This document shows, piece after piece, positions 32,401 through 37,577 of a DNA stretch of 37,577 nucleotides (its first letter is position 1; each line of letters starts with the position of its first letter). The stretch is taken from contig JBNGIS010038008.1 of assembly GCA_049999725.1 (NCBI GenBank), positions 1 to 37,577 of the forward strand, in the 5' to 3' direction. Position numbers and translations under genes: made by a program. The stretch is from Haplomitrium mnioides. Lineage: Eukaryota; Marchantiophyta; Haplomitriopsida; Calobryales. Below the pieces are notes generated by a model. It made no database searches, was not told the DNA's origin, and saw only the letters and a program-made list of their open reading frames with translations.

Positions 32401-32943
32401 GGTGTGCAAGTAGGGAGTTTCAGAAAAAAGACAGAAAAGCCTGGTTATGAGATTGATGCAAGATGTGTCTGCTGCAAGGAGGATTCACTGGAAGATATCA
32501 TTCACTGTTTCTGGCTTTGCCCTAGGATCAGCTCTATCTGGAAATGGGCAGGGAATATCATTAACAGATTAGTGTTTGCTATTTGGGGGAACTCCAAAAG
32601 GTGGAAGCCAACCTGGCAGCAATGCATCCTAGGTGACAGAACTCCAAAGGCCCTGGCCATAGTTCAAGAGATCTGGTCCCTTCTAAGAGGAATAATACTT
32701 TACTCTATATGGCTCTCTAGGAATGTTGTTGTGTTCGAGAAGTCGTACATGGATATGTACTGTTTAAAGAAGAAAATCTGGAGGAGATTCATCGAGTATG
32801 GAAAGAAAGCTTGGCATGATGTCTGTAGAAACTACAAGAAGGCTCAAAGTGAAGAAAAGAGAGAAAAAATTCTGGAAACCTTTGACAGAACCTGGGGTGC
32901 TAGGCATTTTCTCTGTATCCGTGATGAAGACAATGTTTACTAG
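29446..32943 (+). pseudogene. LINE ORF2: reverse transcriptase and RT zinc-binding domain
   Basis: A single frame runs 3.5 kb with no frameshift and only four in-frame stops: TAA at 30004, TGA at 30220, TGA at 30490 and TAA at 32395. The TGA at 30490 stands where LINE proteins usually carry Arg, a likely CGA to TGA change. Domains: a linker with SSAKWFAEGDKMNKFFFSSL (about 29788), RT with KSPGPDGLPSEFYK, NWRPISLLNTSYKIFAKVIS, FLKVDFEKAYDTVDW, RQGCPLAPFLYLVVADAL and the catalytic YADD at 30820-30831, then a zf-RVT domain with C-V-C-C...H...C at 32464-32520 followed by ISSIWKW. The endonuclease is missing. The product would copy LINE RNA into nicked nuclear DNA. The zf-RVT tail is typical of plant non-LTR elements. 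Confidence 0.93.
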
Positions 32944-33135
32944 AATCTGGATGTTAGTAGTAATCTGGATTGAGGGTATTGGTCTGCTGTGGTTTACTAG
33001 GCTTGATCTCGAAAGGAATTGATTGGTTGCTGTTTTTGCCGCTCGGCCTGATTGCTGGTCGCAGTTGTACCTTTGATGCTTGAAAGTAATAAAGTTGTTT
33101 ACTTTCGGTCAAAAAAACAAAAAAACAAAAAAAAA
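29446..33135 (+). mobile_element. 5'-truncated LINE with 16-bp TSD
   Basis: Flanked by exact copies of GATAAGGTAGTGCTTC (29430-29445 and 33136-33151). It ends in an A-rich tail (33111-33135, A-runs separated by single C), and the 5' end is cut inside ORF2 just after the endonuclease region, as expected from incomplete target-primed reverse transcription. A polyadenylation signal AATAAA is at 33088-33093. It is more GC-rich than its surroundings and has only four inactivating stops, so it is a recent insertion. Confidence 0.92.
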
Positions 33136-33151
33136 GATAAGGTAGTGCTTC
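33136..33151. repeat. LINE right TSD
   Basis: GATAAGGTAGTGCTTC directly after the A-rich tail. Confidence 0.92.
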
Positions 33152-33406
33152 CACAACCGTTGGTACCGTATAAGCATACATGATGCTATGGACAACAAAG
33201 TTCATGTTTTGTTGTCATTCAAGTCTATCGTGGACAATCCAAACAATGTTTTGAATGGCTTGGTTCCATTGAGTTCTACCAAAAGTCAATCTCCATGTGA
33301 CTCAGATAGAATCATCAAAATTTTCTACCAAAATAGAGGTATAGATTCTTTCCACCTCTCACTTACGACGATTGGTATCTATAATAGACTTTTAATTTAT
33401 GATTTA
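33152..33406. repeat. Tandem repeat unit 1, right part
   Basis: Continues the pre-LINE unit (CACAACCGTTGGTACCGTAT; compare CTACAACCATTTGCACCACA at the end of unit 2). No coding assignment. Confidence 0.55.
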
Positions 33407-33720
33407 TAAGCTCAAACATGATCAAACAATATGTTAAATAGGTAGATATACAAATTTTCTGCATTCTTGATCTTCGATGGGTCAAGCAATGCTCACAAAG
33501 CTTGTAGCTTGCTATGCATTTATATTAAAGTGGATGTAAGGTTGGCTTGATAGGTAGACAACAAAAGAGATTTTCTGCATTACTATTCTTCGTAGCATTA
33601 TGTAGTGCATACAGAGCCTCAGGCCTATTATGCATTTGACAATGTCTCTTGGATAATTTAAAGAGTAGGTGTTTAAAAATGATCAATATGGTAAAGTTTC
33701 TACAACCATTTGCACCACAG
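33407..33720. repeat. Tandem repeat unit 2, truncated by gypsy 2
   Basis: Starts ATAAGCTCAAACATGATC and ends where the gypsy LTR begins. Shares AAGAGTAGGTGTTT-AAAAATGATC with 29404-29430 at the same relative position. Internally it shows a shorter repeat of the TTTTCTGCATT block. Confidence 0.6.
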
Positions 33721-34093
33721 ATATAATAGTACAAGTATAATGATGTGCTATTTATAAGAAAATAGAGAGGAGTGAAGGAAGTGGTAGAGGGTCACTTTTA
33801 GGGTTGAAATTAAAAGTGACTTGTAAGTGCTCACTTTTAGGGTTGAAATTGGAAGTGACTTGTAAGTAAAGGAAAGAGGATGACACCTCCTTCTCTTGTA
33901 TAAATAAAAGGGCTTCATTACGCAACTCCTCATTTTGAAGTTCTTCTCGAATCACTTGGATTCTTTTGTTGCTTGGCTTTTGCTTGCACTCTTGGTCTTA
34001 GCTTGGGCCTTGAGTTGCATTTGGTTGAAGAACTCTACTAGAGTTCACTATGAGTTCTTACTCATTTGGATTTGGTCCTTGAGTTCTATTACA
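33721..34093 (+). repeat. 5' LTR of gypsy 2
   Basis: About 373 bp, homologous to 10771-11166. Contains TATAAATA at 33899-33906 and a duplicated TCACTTTTAGGGTTGAAATT block. Ends TTACA before the primer-binding site. Confidence 0.78.
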
Positions 34094-34094
34094 T

Positions 34095-34107
34095 TGGTAT
34101 TAAAGCC
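34095..34107 (+). other. Primer-binding site of gypsy 2
   Basis: TGGTATTAAAGCC, two changes from TGGTATCAGAGCC, the site complementary to initiator-Met tRNA used by many plant LTR elements. Confidence 0.75.
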
Positions 34108-34131
34108 ACATTTCCTTTTGGTGGTGAGCTA

Positions 34132-34790
34132 CATGGACTATCAAGAGGCGGTGTTTCAAGCAATTGAATACGTCTTGAACATCTTCAACACCTTTTGGAA
34201 GTTAGAATGAAAGAAAGAGCAACTTTTTAAGAAGAATAGAGTTATGAACGATTTCCAATGCCAAAAGCATATGATGGAAAGATGGTTTGTGGTGCATATG
34301 AGAACTTTATATTTGATTGTGAGCAATATTTTGAAGCTACAAACATTAGAGAGTATGGTCGACAAATTTTGTTTGCCCCAAGTCAGTTAGAAGGAGTTGC
34401 AAAGACTTGGTGGAGGTATCAAATAGAATAAGCACAATGTGGATTTGTTGCTTCTATTGTTTCTTGGCGTGAGTTCAAATAAGCAGTGATTTCATGGTTT
34501 AGTATTGTAAATGCTTCAAAAGTAGCAAGAGATAGATTGGCCGAATTAAAGCAACTTGGTACAATGAGAAGCTATGTTGCACATTTTCAAGATACAATTA
34601 TGTAAATTCTTGATATAAGAGAAGAAGAAGCACTACATCGTTTTGTTCGGGGATTGAAGCCTCGCATGAGAATGGAAGTTACATTGAGAGAGCCTACTCA
34701 TTTAGAAGAAGCAATGCGTATGGCGGAGCGGTATGACTCATTACTTGCCGCTACAAATTTGAGACCACATCCTCAACCATGCAAATGACA
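34132..34790 (+). pseudogene. Gypsy 2 gag
   Basis: Starts near the ATG at 34132 and, after a frameshift, reads PKAYDGKMVCGAYENF, IREYGRQILFAPSQLEGVAK followed by TWWRYQ, then MRSYVAHFQDTIM, EEALHRFVRGLKPRMRMEV and EAMRMAERYDSLL. This is the capsid domain of Ty3/gypsy gag. Five in-frame stops. The CCHC knuckle expected before protease is absent. Confidence 0.82.
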
Positions 34791-34825
34791 TATTCAACAC
34801 TTCACAAGTTCTAATGGAATTGAAA

Positions 34826-37102
34826 TTTTGACAAGAATTCAAAATACATTGTTCCATCTTGACGGTATGATTGAAGAACACTCTTGTACAATGTTGATGG
34901 ATAGTAGCAGTTCTGAAAATTTTATGTTACTATGTTTTGCTAAGATTATGAAAGAAAAATTTAGACCTATCAAAGAGAGTGTTGTGTTTATAGCCGATGA
35001 CCAAAAGCATTAGAAATAAGTATGTAGAATATATGCAATTTTTTATTGCACCTATACAATATGACATCATTTTAGGGTTGCTTTGGCTTGCAGATCAAGC
35101 CACACAATTTGATTAGGCACAACGATAAATTCAAGTTACCTTACAAAGTAAGAAATTTCTTTTGAGGTGTTCGACACCGTTGGTGAAGAAGCATAAATAT
35201 GTTCAACATATTAGTTTAATGGAGTAAGTGTTGTCTGTTTTTGTTGTTTGGATCAAGCTTATAATAAACTCGAGTAAGGAGGGTGGAAAAGATACGTATA
35301 CTTCAATGATAGATGACATTTTGAAGGAGTTTGCGAATGTATTTCTGGAGGATATGCTAAAGAGGTTACTAGATTATCGAGGAATGCCTTTTTTGATTGA
35401 GTTGATTCGAGAAAATGCCCATTATAATCGATCTATATATCGACTATCACCACAAAAATTAGAGGAGCTTCGAAAAACCTTGATTGATTTGCTTGAAAAG
35501 GATTTCATTCAACATAGTACTTTGCATTATGGCGCTTTGGTAATCCTTGTACCAAAGAAAGATGGTGGATTTTGTCTTTGTATAGATTATTGAGGCTTGA
35601 ACAACCAAACAGTGAAGAATGCCTATCTTCTACTTCATATTGATGATTTGTTGGATCAATTGAGTGGTGCACGATTCTTTTCTAAGTTGGATCTTCAAAA
35701 GAGCTATTAGCAAATTCTTTTCAAGCCAAGGGATGTGCTAAAGACAGCTTCTCGTACAAGGTATAGGTATTTTGAGTAGAAGGTTCTTATAGTTGGCATT
35801 GCTAATGCTCCAGCGATATTCATGGATCAAATGCATCGAGTTTTCAGTGGGTTATTGGATAAGTCAGTGTTAATATTCTTTAATAATATCCTTTTTTCTA
35901 GTAAAAGTGAAGTTGAGCATTGTGATCATCTCAAAAAAGTATTGCAAAGACTACACAATTGGAAGTTTATTGTAAGGAGTCTAAAAGTGAGTTTTGGAAG
36001 CAAGACGTGACTTACCTAAGACATAAAGTGTCTGCAGATGGCATCAAGATGAAGGTAGAGAAAATTAAGGCTATTACAGAGAGGCCAATACTAACTGATG
36101 CAAAGGATGTTTGAACTTTCAATGTATTGGCAAGTTTTTATCAAAGATTCATCCATTACTATGCTCATATTGCTGCACCACTTACGAATATATTAGGTAG
36201 GGAGGCAAAGTTTCAATGGACGACCAAAGAGCAAGAGGTATTTCAACAACTCAAGAATGCAATGTCTTCTCATCAAGTTCTACAACCATATGACCCAAAT
36301 TCAAGTTGTATAATTGATTTTGATGCTTCTAATTTTGCTATTGGAGTAGTGTTACAACAAGAGTTTGAGGATGGACTTCATCTGATTGCCTTTATGTCAC
36401 GTCGGCTAAATATAACGGAGAGAAGTTATTCTGCAAAGGATAAAAAGCAATTGGCGATAGTTTATGCTAAAAAGGTTTGGAGACACTATCTTTTAGGAAA
36501 GCATGTATTTAAGCCCACTGATCACAAGCTCTTGTTGCAGTCAATTCATTTGGAAAATACAACAAGCCGTCATCTGGGAAGATCAACTACAACTCTTTGT
36601 TATTAAGTTGGAGTACAAGCCAGAAAGGCTCCATACTATTTTTGATGCATTGTCACGAAGACCGGATCATCGACTAAATACATTGGAGGTTGCAAATGTT
36701 AGTATATTGCATCTTGATGAAGCAACCAACACTGGCTTTTGACAAAAGTTACATGAAGATGCCTTTTTTAATCTTGTTAGAGTACGTTTGGTAGTCAAAG
36801 ATAGTGAGTATCATGTCTTTTCCATGTGAGATAGTATTCCCTATCAAGGCCATCAAATATATGCTCCACAAGATGATGCGCTTTGAATGGCCCATTTGCA
36901 AGAAGCACATGACATTCCAATATATAGGAATCTTGGGGTAGACAAGACTATGGAGTTGCTTCAACGCACTTGGTGGTGGCCAAACTTAGCTCGAGATGTT
37001 TGTGGCTTTGTTTGTTCTTGTGAAAGTTGTCAGCAAAACAAGGCTTCAAATCAAAAACCAGCTCACCTTCTTCAACCCCTACTGATTCCTACTGCTCATT
37101 GA
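34826..37102 (+). pseudogene. Gypsy 2 pol (PR-RT-RH-IN)
   Basis: Protease remnant with MDSSSSENF in place of the D-T/S-G-A site (34828-35013). RT from SIYRLSPQKLEELRKTL through VPKKDGGFCLCIDY, FFSKLDL, and FFNN at 35876-35887 where F-x-DD is expected, so both catalytic Asp are Asn. RNase H is the best-kept part (36127-36606: IDFDASNFAIGVVLQQEF, RSYSAKDKKQLAIVYA, TDHKLLL). The integrase HHCC finger is at 36740-37102 (DKTMELLQRTWWWPNL, CESCQQNKAS). Multiple stops and frameshifts. Confidence 0.88.
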
Positions 37103-37137
37103 GATAATGTAAGTTTGGATCTTATCACTTTGCTTCC

Positions 37138-37537
37138 TAATAGGATCCGGGATGGGAGATAAAGATACACGTAAGGAGAGGCAAAGGAGGAAGAAAACAA
37201 GAAAAAGGAAGAAATCAAGGATGCAAATGGCAGAAACGGCAAACAACGGACATTGTCCAAATAGAAGGATGAAAATAAGATTCGATTAAAAGACTTTTTA
37301 AGATTCAGCTAAAAGACTTTTTATTAAATTTAAAATAGAAAAGCTTCTTTAAGATTTAGAAATACCATCGTAGGAATAGCACGTGTCTTCTAAAATTGCA
37401 TGTACTAAATAGATCAAACATCAGATCAAGCAATAGATCAAGCAACGACAACAATAACTCAAACAGTAAAAAAGGGAGAAAATGGAGAAATAGCGCTTCA
37501 GCAAGAAAAAAAAAAAGAAGACATTCTTGGAAGTGAG

Positions 37538-37577
<40 letters not shown>
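37138..37577 (+). repeat. Third LTR of the 7-kb family, truncated by window end
   Basis: TAATAGGATCCGGGATGGGA aligns with TGTTAGGGTCC... at 20074 and with 25367, and continues with the same A-rich block, ACATTGTCCAAATAG and the GT microsatellite (37541 to the end). Inserted in gypsy 2 integrase. Confidence 0.8.

Larger units (their letters stand above)
33721..37137 (+). mobile_element. Gypsy 2: Ty3/gypsy chromovirus-like element
   Basis: Has the 5' half missing from gypsy 1 (LTR, PBS, gag) and then protease, RT, RNase H and the integrase zinc finger. It is interrupted at 37138 by an LTR of the 7-kb family inserted after the integrase block SLDLITLLPN. Its 3' half lies beyond the window. Confidence 0.88.

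Overview
The window is a stack of nested, mostly decayed eukaryotic transposable elements; I find no convincing host gene. The element types suggest a land plant with a TE-rich, AT-rich genome: Ty1/copia with a YVDD reverse transcriptase, Ty3/gypsy chromoviruses with a PBS resembling the initiator-Met type, a LINE ending in a plant-type RT zinc-binding domain, and a Helitron. The lineage (bryophyte, lycophyte, fern or conifer) cannot be fixed from this sequence alone.

The main discovery is a family of large two-gene DNA transposons. The complete copy (element 2, 5806-18766, about 13 kb) has imperfect terminal inverted repeats starting AACAACC(A/T)CTACTTT and a 4-bp target duplication, AGTT. 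Removing it together with one AGTT rejoins a copia polyprotein in frame across the break. It carries two divergently transcribed genes. The leftward one is an intron-containing gene combining a ParB-like N-terminal domain with a beta-class N6A/N4C DNA-methyltransferase domain (motif IV DIPY upstream of motif I DLCCGYGTG). The rightward one belongs to the DUF7869-like family, with an LDNTTRENKN...SHTHDQINQ signature. A second copy (element 1, 1-5042) is cut by the window start; it has the same ParB-methylase gene on the + strand and a homologous terminus. Introns, flanks and the inter-gene region of both copies carry clusters of about 20-bp palindromes (core CCATGCGCGCATGG or CTATGCGCGCATAG).

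Layout: element 1 (1-5042); copia 5' fragment, gag plus RT (5043-5805); element 2 (5806-18766), itself carrying a 5'-truncated gypsy chromovirus (7466-11166); copia 3' fragment, RNase H plus LTR (18767-19635); Helitron Rep remnant on the minus strand (19636-20073 and 27133-28990), split by a 7.06-kb LTR element with 5-bp TSD ATCGA (20074-27132) that encodes only gag-like remnants; a diverged tandem repeat (29222-33720) split by a young 5'-truncated LINE (29446-33135) with a 16-bp TSD; a second gypsy chromovirus (33721-37137); and the start of another LTR of the 7-kb family (37138-end).

Relative order of events from nesting: Helitron, then copia into it, then both DNA transposons into copia, then gypsy 1 into element 2. 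The 7-kb LTR element also entered the Helitron, and the LINE with only four in-frame stops looks youngest. All genes seen are pseudogenes in this copy, so functional statements concern the ancestral element families.
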